Part shown: one piece after another, positions 37,376 through 53,178 of the stretch
Position numbering within the stretch: position 1 is the stretch's first letter
Layout: each line of letters starts with the position of its first letter
From: Circinella minor
Lineage: Eukaryota > Mucoromycota > Mucoromycetes > Mucorales > Lichtheimiaceae
Direction of reading: 5' to 3'
Length of the DNA stretch: 64,000 nucleotides
NCBI GenBank assembly: GCA_016758965.1
Contig: JAEPRB010000032.1
Span: 186,001 to 250,000 of the forward strand
The notes under the pieces: generated by a model
What the model saw: the letters and a program-made list of their open reading frames with translations, nothing else
Databases searched by the model: none
Told to the model about the DNA's origin: nothing
Translations under genes and position numbers: made by a program

Positions 37376-40295
37376 TCCAATAATTATTGTACCCAATGAA
37401 GTGTCCATTCTCTTTTTGGTTTCTTATAGAATTTCGAAGCCATTGAAAGGCACCAAATCCTTTGAGACCGTACCAGGGGGGAGATATCTGTGTCAGGCCT
37501 TTGGTACCCTCCACGCCTCTCGATGGTAAAGAATGATAGTGGGCAGTTTTTGTGATACAAGTGATAATTTATACTAGCTGTTTTTATAGCAATATCAATA
37601 ATATATCTAATTTATCATCTTAATAACGTATTAAGGATGTATTAAAATTGTAATACTGAAGTATACTATTACCGTGGCTTGAAATCTTGTTAGCATATAT
37701 ATAGCTTTAACTCAAATAGGAGCGATTACAAAACATCATATGTAAAGAATAAATAGAAGCTGATTATATTTATACCGTCAAAAAGATAATTTGGTATACT
37801 GAAGATTCTAGAAGTAGTTTTTCAAGATTATACTGTTTTATATATATTCCCGGTATTGAATCTTTTTATCTTATATAAAAAATACACATACATATTATAA
37901 GAAGTCGACTCTTTTTATACTACATACACTCGCTTTATTTTTATGGTTATTAGACTGGATAAAGCTATATGTTGTGTGTAGTATAGTTATAATAGATTGA
38001 TCCATCGTAATTAGGATGGACCACTATTTGATGCTATTAAGGTTTAGAAATTTAGGTTGATGAAAATTTTACAAATTTACCTATAATTAATAGTCATGTA
38101 GTACTGGTTTGACTTACTATAAAGTATAGCTAATAAATCACAAAGAGATAGACCTATAATAATTTAATCACTCACAACTTCCTAATAGTTTTTTTAATAT
38201 ATTTCAATTTAGTGATAGTTTAGTGGGTAAAAATTATACAACAGGCGACAAATGTATAAGCTGTGCTTTAAGTTATACATTATTAAAAAAAGCTCTAATG
38301 AATATAGCTCCCCATGCTATGTAAATTTATTTGAATTAGTACGCTGAATTAAACCTTCAAACAATCAAATAAGCATACAGGTAAATACACCTTTCGAACA
38401 CAATACATTATATTTACAGAAGCCATAGTTAATATTTCGGTGTGTACTGTTATTCCATTATCACCAAGTAGTTACGCTCTTATCTCAATAAGAATGATCC
38501 AAACACTGGAGGCAGTGATCTTAAAATAACTAGTCAGTAAAATGATTGATAAGGAAATGTATAACTACATATTGCTACGTATTTACGCAAGGCCATAACC
38601 AGCTATATATTGACCCCAGAAATGTATAATTATAGAATCAAACAATAATAACAGATAAATACTTGAATCTTACGTGTAGATGAGCTAGATATATTGTGTA
38701 TATAATACTATAGAAAACAAAGTATTTGTTATACTTGGACCAATTCTTGAAGGTACTATTGCCCAGCAACTTTCATGGCGGTATGTTAGTAAGTAGTATA
38801 ATATATTTCATTGGACAAATGCAAAAGGAAAAATAGGGAATCGCAATATGACTGAAACATATCTATATATATAGCTGAATATTCTGGATCTTACTTTGTC
38901 TCTTTGCTCTAGCTTTTAAGCAGACATTGCGATCATTGGCGGAGAAAACTATAATCCAACACCGTTAAAGTGGGTTTAAAGAAGAAGAAAAGCAAGGCTT
39001 TACATTCAATAATTCCAACACTGATAAAGAAATATCGATAGCAGGAGTAAAATAATTAGAACAAGAGAAAAGACTTTACGGCGCGGCAAAAGGCTGTTTC
39101 AAAAGGATTTCAGATTTTCAAGCGCCTGATCGCTTCCTATTACTAATAGATGTTTTCTTGGTTATGCTAATTAATGACCCTTTATATCATGATTTCTTGC
39201 TGCTATACGATCAATATCCCTTGTTTGTAGAAACAATATAAACATTTGGAAGTGCAACAAATTGGCATAAGATTTCTTGCACAAGGGATTGAAGCAATTA
39301 AAGGCATGATCTTTGGAGGTCACTAACAAAATTATAATTATTGAAAAGCCATCAGTATTACAATAGTAATAATACTCTCGCAGAAGACAAAAATACAAAG
39401 ACAGCAATCGATTTACGTAACAAGTATAATGAGAACAGAACGGGACGAAGAAGACCTCAGTGTCGATTATTGTTTAAAATGGGTGGATATTTTTTTCAAA
39501 GGAGACATATTACAGTTCCTTCAATGATTCATTTTATCGGTAAATAATTTATCGCTAATATAACCAGGAACATCCTTTAATGCTGTGCAGTTTTTTTTAA
39601 CTCGTTGTAGTACTTTCATAGTGGTTTTTAATATGTCAATTATTGGCGAAGCAAGCACAAGTTTAGCTTACGATATACAACCTTGGAAAAAATACTCCAT
39701 TGTCTGGTCTCATAAGTTTAATTGTAAATGGATTGTTGTATTTAACTTCTTCGTAATTCTCACCATATTGCTACTTTTTCTATCTTATGCTATAATTAAT
39801 GTTAGTCCTGTAGGAGCTGGTGTAGTTTGACTGTATCGGAATCCTTTAGCCTGGATTAATGCACCTAATTCTGGGAGGTTTACTTACGAGCATCAATGCA
39901 ATATATCAGTCCTCTTAAATTATGGCGCGAAATGGCGAACATAAAGAGCAAAAAAATAAGTACGTAAATAAGAGAATAAGCACATCAACATTCATGTGCA
40001 ACTAACAAAAATGTACACTTTATAAAAATTATGAAAAATTGTAACACTAAAATATCAAACATTTATAAATATCACTATTAATCAATAAGGTATAGCTTAG
40101 AATGATCAAACGCAAATTTTTCTTTTTTTATGTATATGTTTGCTATTGTGGCTAAATTGAGAGCGAGAGGAGGGATCAAAATAAGAGAAGAAATAAGAGA
40201 GAGAAAACAGGGTTTTTCTTGTTGTTTTGTTTGTTGTGGTTATGATGCAAAATAGAAAAAAAGAAAAAGAAAAAGAATCAGAATGCATGGATTCA
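37376..40295. other. Gene-poor region, with an unassigned hydrophobic open segment near 39632-39830
   Basis: Scattered short frames only. At 39632-39830 (+) a 65-codon frame encodes one strongly hydrophobic segment (about residues 33-55), and an upstream frame at 39341-39547 is also open. They may be parts of one decayed gene, but I recognise no family and see no clean splice join. 40000-40290 is probably the TUP1 3' UTR. Confidence 0.3.
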
Positions 40296-43117
40296 TTATC
40301 CAATCGGATCATAACTCCAAATACGTGCCCTATTATCTCCCGAGCCCGTAGCAAACACTGGGCGCCCTGTACTAGGACTAATAGCAACGGAAATGACTAA
40401 TATATAAAGTACATTAGAAATTATTATTGACATGGATAGTTTCTAATATTTTATACTTGAACAGAAATATTACCTGAGTTTTTATGACCTTGAAGCATAA
40501 ATTGGGTTTGGCCTGTCCGTGGATCCCAAAATTGGACTCCGCGATCTTTGGATCCAGAAACAATCCAACGACCATCAGGCGTACAAGCAACGGACAAGAC
40601 AAAGTCCTATTGAATAATATTATTTTAGTGTTCAAGCTGATTACAGATAAAGCTCCTGTTGTTGTTATATAATTTATTTTACCTTGTGTCCTGTAAATGT
40701 CATTTTACATGGTCCTTTACTTCGATCTCGTTCCATTCCAAGCCCACGACCTTCATTTGTACCCAATTCCCAAAGCTTCAATGTCTTATCCAAACTTCCA
40801 CTCACTAAACGTCGACCATCTGGCATAAAAGCTACCGAGTATACACTATCCTTATGCCCTTCAAGACGTTCCAATGGGTGACCTGTATGTGCATCCCATA
40901 CACGGACCATCTTATCCAAACTACCTGCAGCCACGAGACGACCATCAGGGGAAACTGCTACACTTGTTACACCAGGGTCCTTTTGATCAGGATCTGTGAT
41001 CTGCAGTGTATGCAAGCATTTGTCTTCCATCATGCTCCATATTCGTACTGTACGATCGCCAGAACCAGAAACGACAATACGACCATCGCGACTAAAATCA
41101 AGAGAGTAAATATCTTGTTCGTGACCAGGTAAGCGACTACGAATACGTCCATTTGCAATATCCCAAATCTATATTTTTATTTTCGTAAAATGAATAAAAA
41201 TGACCATTATCTTTTTCTTAATTCCTTGTTCTATTTATTTTTCTACGTACTCTGATTTGTTTGTCTTCAGCACCTGTTGCCAGATACATGCCATCTGGAC
41301 TAAAGCATACGGAACGAATATATAAATCACCATCTTTTTGTACGTTATCGTCTTGTAATACACTATAATTATAATATAAAAGTGTTCGCGTTGTCGTCAG
41401 CTCAAAATATTTAAATAAAGGTAGCAGACAATTTTATATAGTTCATCTAAACCAAGTTGTACAAAGTGCTGTGAGACATAAACATACCGAATTTGCTGAG
41501 CAGTTTTGACGTCGTAAATATATGTTTTGCGGTTACATCCTGCTGCTAAATACCGACCATCTGCACTAAACTTGACGCAACAAACAACACTCGCGTGGTC
41601 AAGTGTATGTACTAAATTCACATTCAAATATCGTGCCACTTTGGGATTGAACCTTATAAGAATAAACAGTCAGTTTAGTACAAACATGCTTATTTGTTTG
41701 TTTATAGTACTAAAATAATAACTGTAATAACAATCAATAAGATAACAACTTACAAAGCAAACCAATCTTGACCTTCAATTTTCATATTTGGAGGAACTTG
41801 TTCGGGATCCATTTCAGTAAAAGCGCCACTACCAGGTACACCAGGTGTACCTGGATGTGGTGGTGGTGGACCTCTTTCTCCCATTTTTGAAATGCTTCCA
41901 GAAGACCGACTACTTGGCATAACGCCCAATCCAGTTTGAGACTTTCGTTTGTCTGGACTTTCGATTTGTGGATGATGTGATGCAGGTGATGGCTGTGAAG
42001 TTGGGGTCCCTGGTGCACCTGCACGCGGTGGATAACCATAGTTACCTAAGTGGTTTTAGATCAAGAATCAATTCAAAATATTCGTTTTTGTTTTCATTTC
42101 AGATATATATACAGAAACTAATAACTTACCATGTTCTTGTCGTGGGTACGGACCAGGAGCAGGAGATGTTGGCATTCTTCCTCCATACATACCTGGACCT
42201 GATTGTGGCTGTTGTGGAGGGTGCATATTAGGTGATCCATTCATATAACCCGCTGAACTTGTAGGTGGTGGTGGTTGCTGTTGTGATGGGGGATAGCCTG
42301 GGTATTGATGATGTTGCTGTTGTTGTTGGGAATCATGCATTTGAGAATGAGATGATTGAGGTGGTGCAGCTAAGCCATGAGAAGATGGAGGTGGGTTAGA
42401 ATTGTTATTAGTACTATTATTGTTACTGCCGTTATGTTGTTGCTGTTGTTGTGTATTCATTATACCACCAAAATAATTTGATGAACCTGGACCAATATTA
42501 GGTGGACCACCTTGTTGTTGTGAATGATGATGTGGACTAGGTGCAGCAGGTGTAGAAGGTTGTTGTTGCGTACGTGGCGGTGGTGGTCGATGTTGCTGGA
42601 GTGATTGTTGCTGAGGCCCTCCTCCTCCACCTCCTCCACCTCCACGCGCTTGTTGCGCTTGTTCCAATTGTTGTCGTAACCTTGCAATTTCTTCTTCATA
42701 TCTTTTTTATACATAAATATTAATTTTCCAACACGAAGATAACACACACTTGAGGTCCACACAAAAAGAATCCAAATCCTCCCTCAAAACATTGAAAAAA
42801 AACACATACTGATCTTTTATTGTTTGTTGTGCTCGTTCCAAATCGTGAAGACTTTGTTGAAAGTTATTCATTTCTTGAATCTGGGTATTCACTAAAAATA
42901 ATAAAAATAAGATTTAACAACGTATACAATAAATTCGAGAGAAAAGATTGGTATATATAGCTTTATTTTACGTACTTTTATGTTCAAAGTCATCTCGTTG
43001 TGTCTTGCATACATAAGCTTCTTGAGAAAGTGTTTCAAACTCGACTCGAATAGCATCAAGCATCTCAATGATGCGATTTTGTGGTGGAACCATAGTACGA
43101 TGACTATACACAGACAT
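40296..43117 (-). CDS. TUP1: Tup1-family WD40 transcriptional corepressor
   Basis: The scaffold of the Tup1-Cyc8 (Ssn6) corepressor in the nucleus. The start at 43117 opens [20 protein letters not shown], and the N-terminal helical tetramerisation region (about 80 residues: [20 protein letters not shown] through [15 protein letters not shown]) matches the Tup_N domain. A Gly/Gln/Pro/His-rich linker of roughly 200 residues follows. The C-terminal half is a seven-blade WD40 propeller: [69 protein letters not shown], and on to the end [10 protein letters not shown] at 40296. About nine exons. Complete by domain content. Its long upstream region is gene-free. Confidence 0.96.
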
Positions 43118-46100
43118 AATTCTATTTTATAGATAAAGTAAACAAAAAGTATTCAATGAAAAAAACGCGAAAAAAAGTTTTTTTTTTCTTTAATGGAAGT
43201 TTTTGTTTAATCAAAATAACAAGTATACCTTTTGTTAAGAACGACAGTTGATTATATTAAAACAAAGATGGAACCTAATTGCTATTTTATTTATTATCAA
43301 TTATCCACAAAAAAAATAATACAAGATAAAGATTGAGTAAAAAAAGTTTTTGATTGATTCACGAAAAGGTTTTAAAGAAAAGTATAAAAGAAAGCAAAAG
43401 AAAGAGAGCGTAGTTCAAGTCAAATTTTCACTTACCGGGACTAAGTGATTTTTTATGCTTCTTATTACCCTCTCCTTATCTTTGGCAAAAACGTGGACTA
43501 CTTATTACCAATTATTGTAGTGCTATTGATATGTAACCTACATTAGAATGACAATATGAATAGAAAGAGAGAGAAAGAGAGACAAAAAAAAGTTTATTAT
43601 ATAAATCGAAGAGCATAACTACTACTACAGTAAAAAAAAAAGGCCCTTCTTTATAGATAACTTTACTAACAACTATATTTTTTCACTTGGTTCATTCGTT
43701 AATAGTGATAGTGTATAAATATATACTTTATTAGGTCCATTGACTTCTCGTTCAAAAGAAAATTCGCTCTTTACTACATCATATGTGTGCTTCTTTCGTG
43801 GATTGGTTTACTTGATGACAAGATTGTTCTTTTATATTTTCCTGGCTTTGATGGCGCTTGATTCAGATTACTATCCCTGATAGGTGTCATCGTATTATCA
43901 ATGGTTCCATTGCTACTTTCATCTAAAATTTTACATTCAATACTTCAGTAAGCTTCCCAATCCAATTTTTAAATTTCGGTGTCCAGTGTAGCTTGACTAT
44001 TTCCGATGATGAAGAAACTCCTTCTTTTTTAAGAGAAACAACAAAGGGTCTCCCTTCAACATTTGTTCAATTGGTTGTTATTAGACTCTACCTGGTGAAT
44101 TATTCAAAGATGTATTTAAGCATGTGAACTGGTTACTTTGGTTTGGATCTTAACAGAGAAATTGTGGTTGTAATTGGATATAAGAGTGTTTGACAAGCCG
44201 GCAAAAAATTCATGCGCCACGCTTCTTTTCCAATATGGAATTTAATAATCTTTTAAGAAAAAAATTAATTTAGTATAAAATTGCAGCACTTCGACAAGTC
44301 ATAAAGTAATTTTAATTTTTTGTGTTTGTATAGTGAAGTAACAGGGTATTAATGCTGCCTAATTTTGAACAGGGTCTTCTACATTGAGTCTATTATATCA
44401 TTAATTTGTTGTTGCTATCCAAGTCATGATAATTTTTGTAAAAAAAAAAAAGTCAATCAGAGATTTAAACTACATATTTGTATTCCCATAAATGGGTTGT
44501 CTTTGATCTCATACTAGCAGTCAAAATTGTACTCTTTGTAGTTGCTTGGTAATAACTCAAATTAACATAATGGTTGACAAACTTTGTGACGTGATGTCTC
44601 AATAAGCTTGATAAATTGTTACGCGAATGCAATTTGGACTCTCCCCCCCCCCAGCAACAAAAAAAAAATTGTACGGACCGAGTGCTTAATAGTATAAGAC
44701 CATGGACTGGTTGTTAAAGGAAACTCTGTTCAATCAATATTTTTAATCAGTGAAATAGCCCAGATATATATATATATATGTATGCTTTTTTACCTCCCAT
44801 GTAAAGCATCAGTAATGGATACTCCCATTAATATAAGCATTCTATATTCTAAATATTTTCGGATATACACAGGATCAATTATTTTAAATGCACGTGATTT
44901 GAATCAACCACAGCCATTTATTTATTTACCTATTTTCTTGCTACCATTTTGAACGTTATCAAGATGGACATTGTATAGGCATTTTTTGGTGTAGCACAGT
45001 GTGAGATCACAAATCTCAAATTTAACTTTAAAAAAATACTTCTACAACGGCGCATCTATCATAAGTACTGAAAAAAAATTTCAAGTTATATTTTTTTTTC
45101 AATTCTCATAACAGTTATCATTATGACATTACTTAGAACGTGTCGGGAAAATGTCATCCTTCCGATATCAGATAGATTACCATTCAATTTATTATACTGG
45201 ATGTGGTCGATCCATTTTCCTCTGCTATAAAATAGAATGTTGTAATTGCGCCTGTCGGAGGAGAATCTAATTAGAAGCCTTGATATTTCGAGGAAAAATA
45301 ATAAGCAGTTGATGTACATGTTTCGTTCATCATTTTATATAGTGAAACTCGTTTGAACTTGCCGAGTCTTCTTTTTCACCATTATAATAGAGAATACGAG
45401 TACGCATTTTCCGCGCTACACTGTTACCAAGACGCCTAGTGATAAAGTAATAATATTTTTATGTTAGAGAACCGTGTACTTTTTTGTAAATAAGATGGAC
45501 TAAGAAGTTGATGAATCAAGAGAGAATAATTCTTGGGCAAGAAGAATGACAGCTATATTTCTATTATTATTATTATTATTATTATTATCAAGAGGGACAT
45601 AAATTACATTATATGTCGAACCTTTATCGATGAGGACGACGATGAAAACATGACTGGATACTAGTGTCATAAACAAAAGTATCACAAAAACAATGCCAAA
45701 GAGAACTCTTCTTGAGTATTACATTACCACGATAGTAATTAATTGATGTAGTACATAATAAAAGTAAAAGAGGAAGAACTGACAACCATCCTGAGCTATT
45801 AGCCTACGTGGATCTTGTCTCGCTTAAAAATAAAATAGAAATAAATAGAGAATATGACTATAGGAATAAGAAAAGCCAGGGTATTAACTACAACTTCGAA
45901 AACCAAAATTTAATATGCCTAGATATTCATGTTATTCCTTCTAATTTCAGCAAGTTTATTATCTTATGTCTATTACTCTTCACCTATGAAGTTTCACTGG
46001 TGGACTGTTGTATTTAGTTATATATATTTGAAACTTTTTTTAAAGTATGTAGACGAAAAATCAAATTTCGCAACAACTAAATATAATAACTCATTACCAA

Positions 46101-48481
46101 CAATTAAATCAATAATAAAAAATCTTACCTGGTAAGGATAGAATCTTATTAAACGTGGCATATTTTCTTTTCGATTTTATCTTAATTTGAAATACCATAA
46201 GAGGGCGTATAGTATTTGCCGACTGTTAATGATAATCTATGTAGTAGCCGTTACGGTACCTGTGTAGACATAATATAGTTCACACATGCAAAAAATGCGA
46301 AAATATCTATGTGCTTATATGTATTCTGGAGCTTCTTAGTATAACATGGATTTACATACAGTAAGTAGAATATTGGCAATAGTATTCTTTTTTTTTTCGT
46401 TTTACAGTAAAAATTAGTAGAGTACTTATCAAAACTTTATACATTTTTTTTTTGGTACTTGTCTAGATATGCAAATGTTTTTTTTTTTTTGTTTTTGTTT
46501 TTGTTTTTGTTTTTTTTTTTTTGGAAAGGGTTTCTTTTAAGTGAGTCTTTTATTTTTCTTGCTTTTTTAATTACATGTCACAAGTAAGCGTTTCATCTCC
46601 ACCAACCACATATCTTCTATATTAAAATTGACCTTATATACCACGCCCATGCCAACCTATTAGCCTTGACCATTGACCACTTTTATTTTAGATATCTATT
46701 ATTAATACATATTAAAGCTTGAGTTAAGTGTGATGACAGAGATTATAAAAAAATGTTGTACTAAAAGTATGCTAGATGTAAAACGATATCTCGAGAATAA
46801 CACAAAAATCATCCTTTTCATTTTTGCAACAACATACATTTTTATTTTACTTTCGTTTTATTATATTCTATACCGTAAACTCCACACATTTTCTTTTGAG
46901 AGAGAAAAGAGGTTTTATATTGCATATTATAGATCAACTGTCTAACGAACGGCGACGTAAATACTATATTGTGAATATTTTTCTTTTTCTTCAGATAAAT
47001 TTTGAAAAAGCTCACAAACCCATACTTTTAATTTATTGACTCATTCTACGAAGTGGCATCTATCAAATGTCATCTCTTTATTTTAAAGGAACTACTTACG
47101 TCTTAATCAATACATGGTATCTCTAGCAGAAAAAATATGCAAATTAAAAGATACAAAAGAAGAAGTTGGTCGAACTAGGTCAATAGTTGTCTGCAGCAAC
47201 ATACTACATTTGGCATTTAATGCCCACCAACCTGCATTTATTAACTTTTAAATGTCGTGCAAGTGTGCAGCTTTTTTAAATATTTATAGGAACTTAGCGT
47301 GGATGATGTAACAATGACAAAAGAGCTTATGCATTTTTGTTTTGTGTATTATTTGTTTTATTTATTTATTTTACTAGATAAATAAATAGAGTTCAAACTC
47401 ATATGAAAAGGGCTTCTTTGGAAAGTTATATAACTCTACGTCAAACTAAAAATTAAATCAAAGAGAAACATTTGTTGAAAAACAAATTGTAAAAAATGAT
47501 TTACTGTTTATATAATCACTGTTAGTAATATCAGCTGAAAAAAGAATTCGCTATGAACTTTCTTTCTCAACCACGAAAAACAAAATGCTTAAGCACACCT
47601 TAAACATCCGCTTCCTGGTCTCTGTTTCAATGGTTTGACAATACCCTGTAGTACTTATTTCCTTTCTTTCTTCTACTTGATAAAGTGTCACCTTCTTTAT
47701 TCTTTAATATGATATTATATATAATAATCCAGCGTTTTTGATTATTATTTGTTATTTACCAACAAATAATACTATTTTGATATCTATATTTACACTATAC
47801 ATATAATCGTTGTTGCTGGGGTTATTGCCGTGTTGCTTTTAACTTAAGGGAATAAAAAGAGAATCAAAAAAGTCAGTTGCTATGAAAACATACCCTGCGG
47901 TAATTAGAAGCATACCACCATGATAAATAATATATAGTAGAAGATAACTTTTCTTCCCGTTAAGGTTCCCAAACATTTCAAATGCGCAATAATCATTTTC
48001 TATAGTATAGATTCATTGTTAAATATGCAATATGAAACCACGCTATGTGTGGTGATAACACATGGCATACCATTTTAATGAAACGCATAAGAAACCAAGC
48101 ATGCTAGACTGATACCTTTTCAATCTATTTAATCCAGGATTAAAAGAGGAATAAAATTGCGAAGAGAACAATGTTTGGTATTTTTAATTGGTGCGCTAGT
48201 TATAATTTCAACATAAAAATTCCCACGAACGTCGCACACAGTGGAAAAAGATAAAAACGAAACTGACCTCATAGATTGCAAACAAATAAATATGAATAAT
48301 GTGCTTTATTTGATGGTAATAAAATATGATAAATGTACAATGTACAAAAGTAAAAGAAGTTTGGGGAGAGAATAGTTACAAGAAGAATTTGGTGGGATTA
48401 TTTTTATTTAATAAATGATGGTGCTACTATAGGTTCTGGAGTTTTGGAATATAAATGAATAAGAAAAAAGGCAGAAGAAAC
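43118..48481. other. Gene-poor region of 5.4 kb
   Basis: The part next to 43117 is the TUP1 leader and promoter. The rest is AT-rich with microsatellites (ATT repeat at about 45560-45589, GTTTTT repeats at about 46491-46514) and no gene I can support. A 71-codon single-membrane-segment frame at 46730-46945 has no further support. A possible transposon relic at 43960-44250 is listed separately. Confidence 0.5.
43960..44250 (+). pseudogene. Possible TnpB/Fanzor-like nuclease relic
   Basis: A single frame, broken by two TGA stops, reads GVQCSLTISDDEETPSF, then FGLDLNREIVVVIGYK and KKFMRHASFPIW. The order 'GV-C-lti...', 'GLD-(pg)r-..', 'k-F-r-asf' resembles the RuvC-I start (GIDPG) and what follows it in eukaryotic TnpB-like proteins of Mucoromycota transposons. 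The match is short and partly from recollection, so confidence is low. Confidence 0.25.
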
Positions 48482-50130
<1,649 letters not shown>

Positions 50131-51753
50131 TCTGCTTTAAGTAGTTGAAACTAGAAAAATATGAAGAGTTGTTGGTGTTCTTGTATAATGATAATAAGAA
50201 AAGAAAAATTAAAGAATGTTGTGGAATTACAAGCTGTATTTATACAACTGAGACCCGTGGGAATTTTTTTGTTCCCACGGTTGCTTCTACAGCCAAAATT
50301 TATTATGGAACTTGTTTGTTTTACTATAACCCTTCAACATCTGAGGAAACAAAAACCGCAATATACACCGCCAAATCTTCTATAATATGGTTATTTCCAT
50401 TTCTGTCCATTGTCGGTTGTCCCGCGCCCTCTCCTCTTATAAAATAGATCATCTATTTATTTTCATTTCAGTACTTCTCTATTTTTATCGAATCACTGTC
50501 CAGTATTTACTATGACAAAGAGCTCTTTATCCCACGGCTTTATTAGCCACTCTCTTTTCTTTTTCTGCCACATTCGTTATATCTAATGCAGTTAGTAATA
50601 GTATGATGTCATTGATAGAATAGTCGACGCATATTCTACTACGATAACGGATTAATTTCTAATAATAATTTTTCCGCTAATATAACTTATAATGATTATA
50701 TATGTTCGGCCTTTTGTTTTATATTTTTACATACTCAAAAATAGAATACATTAAGCCCATATATAAAAGAGAGAGATACGCAAAAGAGCTTTTAAAACTG
50801 ATTTCGATATCTCCAAAACACAATAAAAATCGAATGCTGTAATGTATAATGTATAGAGGAAAAACAGGAGTATTTCACATGTAGGAGAAAAAATATGACG
50901 TTGATGAAAATGGAAGGTTACTTGTCCTATGACAACAACAATCAATAGGAAGGATCTGTACCCGCATGAAAATACACACGCTTTTTCGCCATGTACTCAT
51001 TTTTCCATCAAATTATTCAGTAGAAAACTTGAAGGCCAAAAAATATGTAACATTTTGCTATCACATGACCAGCCCAAGCGTGATGCTTGTCCCCTCTGAT
51101 ACTATATCAAAAAATCGACTATCAAATTATAACTGCATTATAATACTAGCAACTGAGCAATAGAGTATTTATTAATCTATACTTTCGCGTTAGTTATTTA
51201 TCAAATGTATAACGAGCAATTTCTCCTTTCTTTTGTCTTAGATGAACTTGTGTTATTTGTCCTACCTTTACCCACCCCCCAAAAAAGCCATATATACCCA
51301 CCCGTTCCAGAATATCTCTTCCTCTTTTTTTCCACCCTGTAGTCCATAGATAATCCTACATTCTATCAGGAAGATAAATATTCCAACTCTTTTTTGGAAT
51401 TAGTAAAAGCTTATATTTACTTGCCAAAACCCTCATATGCTCATTACTCATTTTTCTCTCCAAATATGATACAGATTATGTCATCAGCGTCAAGTTCTGG
51501 TAATCATTTATTCCGTATTTTTTTCTATGTCCCATATATGCTGATATAAAAGCACTTCAAACGTTCGTTATTATAGCCTCTCTCATTAAGGTCCAAAATA
51601 AATAGGAAAATAAACCAGCATATAATAACAAGATTCGCTTTTACAAGTATTTTTTTATTATTCGAAAAAGAATGTGTGTATGGTGTTGTGGTTGCTGTTG
51701 CTGTTGTTGCTGTTGTGTTTTCGTTATTATGAGATGCGTTTATATGTTGTACT
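50131..51753. other. Intergenic region
   Basis: This is the HPPD promoter region followed by a gene-free stretch. Near 50250-50285 the phrase TGGGAA-TTTTTTTGTTCCCA could form a short hairpin. No gene seen. Confidence 0.5.
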
Positions 51754-52300
51754 TTAGATGTTGGAAGGATAAAGCATCTAAGATTTTTTTAAATGAGAAT
51801 TAGTTAATATATTTGTATTTTTTACTCATTCTTTTTGTTTTCATTTTTATAGAAAGTTAATGGCACAAATACTTACAACGCGAACGCTAGCACCCATAGT
51901 CTTAGCAGGCAAGTTCTTGCGGAAACGAGCCTTGACAACACCACTGGTACCGTGAGCACGGGAAATGCGACCCCAAATGACACGAATCTTGGAACCATTG
52001 ATTTCACGCTTAGCACGATAGACGTAGGCAACACGCTTGCCAAGGTAGAATTGAGCATCCTTGGTAGTTTGAACACCCTCAAGCTTGATGAGCGAGACAT
52101 TGGGATTTTGAGTGCGCTTAGCACGTTCGAAACCGAGGACGCGGCCCTTGCTGTACAAACTGTTGTAATATATATAAATATAATTTAATCCGTTAATTCA
52201 TCCATCCATTTATTCATCCATCCATCCATCTAATTTATCCATTTATTTATTCGTTTCCGTAATTATATTTTTATTGCTTTCGCATTTACCGGTCAGACAT
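51754..52300 (-). CDS. RPL33: 60S ribosomal protein eL33 (RPL35A/Rpl33)
   Basis: A large-subunit ribosomal protein. Exons 52300-52290 (MSDR), 52159-51877 and 51777-51754 (MLYPSNI) give 105 residues. Signature stretches: [49 protein letters not shown] and the conserved ending RVMLYPSNI. The last exon encodes only seven residues and a stop. The longer readings on either side of the introns are read-through artefacts. A (TCCA)n microsatellite sits in intron 1 (about 52197-52245). Confidence 0.97.
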
Positions 52301-53178
52301 TTCGATAGCGATAGGTTGAAAGGAAAGTTCATGGTAACGTTGTCATAGCAGCAAGATATGCACCTGAGTTTGAAATTTAAAAGAGGTTGAATAGGGTGAA
52401 ATTTGTTATTTTAATTTAATGTCTCTTGTTAAACACAGCGCCAGGTTTGGCATATTTGTTTGAGACGGCCTCATGCACGTACGTAAAGAAAATAAAAACC
52501 CTATTGGGATCCTAGGGAAAAGGACATAGGATAAAAGAAAGATGGACTTGAGAGGGATTTGGAAGGTTCAAAATTATATCAAAGGTTTGCTATTGGCTAG
52601 TGGATGCTAATTTGGGGAGGATAAGGGGTATACTTTTTTTCTATTATAATTATTATTAATCGGTAGGCGAGTGTATTCAGGAAATGGTTCCGTATCGAAG
52701 TATCTTACCTAGTAGGATCAGAAGGAGGAGGATCAATTCAAGTTAATAGTGCTTGACCGGAATTTTCATCCTGATATTGTTGTTGGGATTTGCTACTGAC
52801 ACCCCAAAAACATACTATATTAGGTAATTTCAACTCTTACGGACGCCCCACTTTTATATTTTTTCAAAGGCACACAACAATCTGATATAATTACAACGTA
52901 TCCAACCATTTATACACTATCTATACAGTTATTATCGTTATACAACTTAAAATGTTTATAAACCTTATATTAGCAGCTCAACTTTATATGATAATAGTCA
53001 ATATTCCTTATCTTTTCTCACTATATCACTATGTACACAAGTGGGAGTTGTAGCCCTTACGAAGACAAGACAAACAAGGAATAATGTAGTATACTCCTTT
53101 TAGTGTTATATATGAGCCGTCAAATAAGTGTCATTGGTGTTGATAACGCTGTTACTATAATTTATATGGTCTAAGAAC
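52301..53178. other. Intergenic region (ribosomal gene promoter)
   Basis: Upstream region of the ribosomal protein gene, with no recognisable gene. It is somewhat GC-richer than neighbouring spacers near 52430-52620. Confidence 0.5.

Noticed and set aside
34302..40295. Centromere or replication origin in the gene-poor stretch
   Set aside because: No satellite array or consensus is visible; low gene density alone is not evidence.
42460..42762. His/Val/Glu-rich frames over the TUP1 linker
   Set aside because: They are shadows of the Gln/Pro-rich TUP1 linker produced by repeated CAA/CAC codons.
46730..46945. Small membrane protein gene
   Set aside because: Single short frame in AT-rich DNA where hydrophobic codons (TTT, ATT, TTA) arise by composition alone; no promoter or splice support.
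51873..52188. Alternative frames over the ribosomal gene on both strands
   Set aside because: Shadows of eL33; the eL33 frame is conserved over its whole length.
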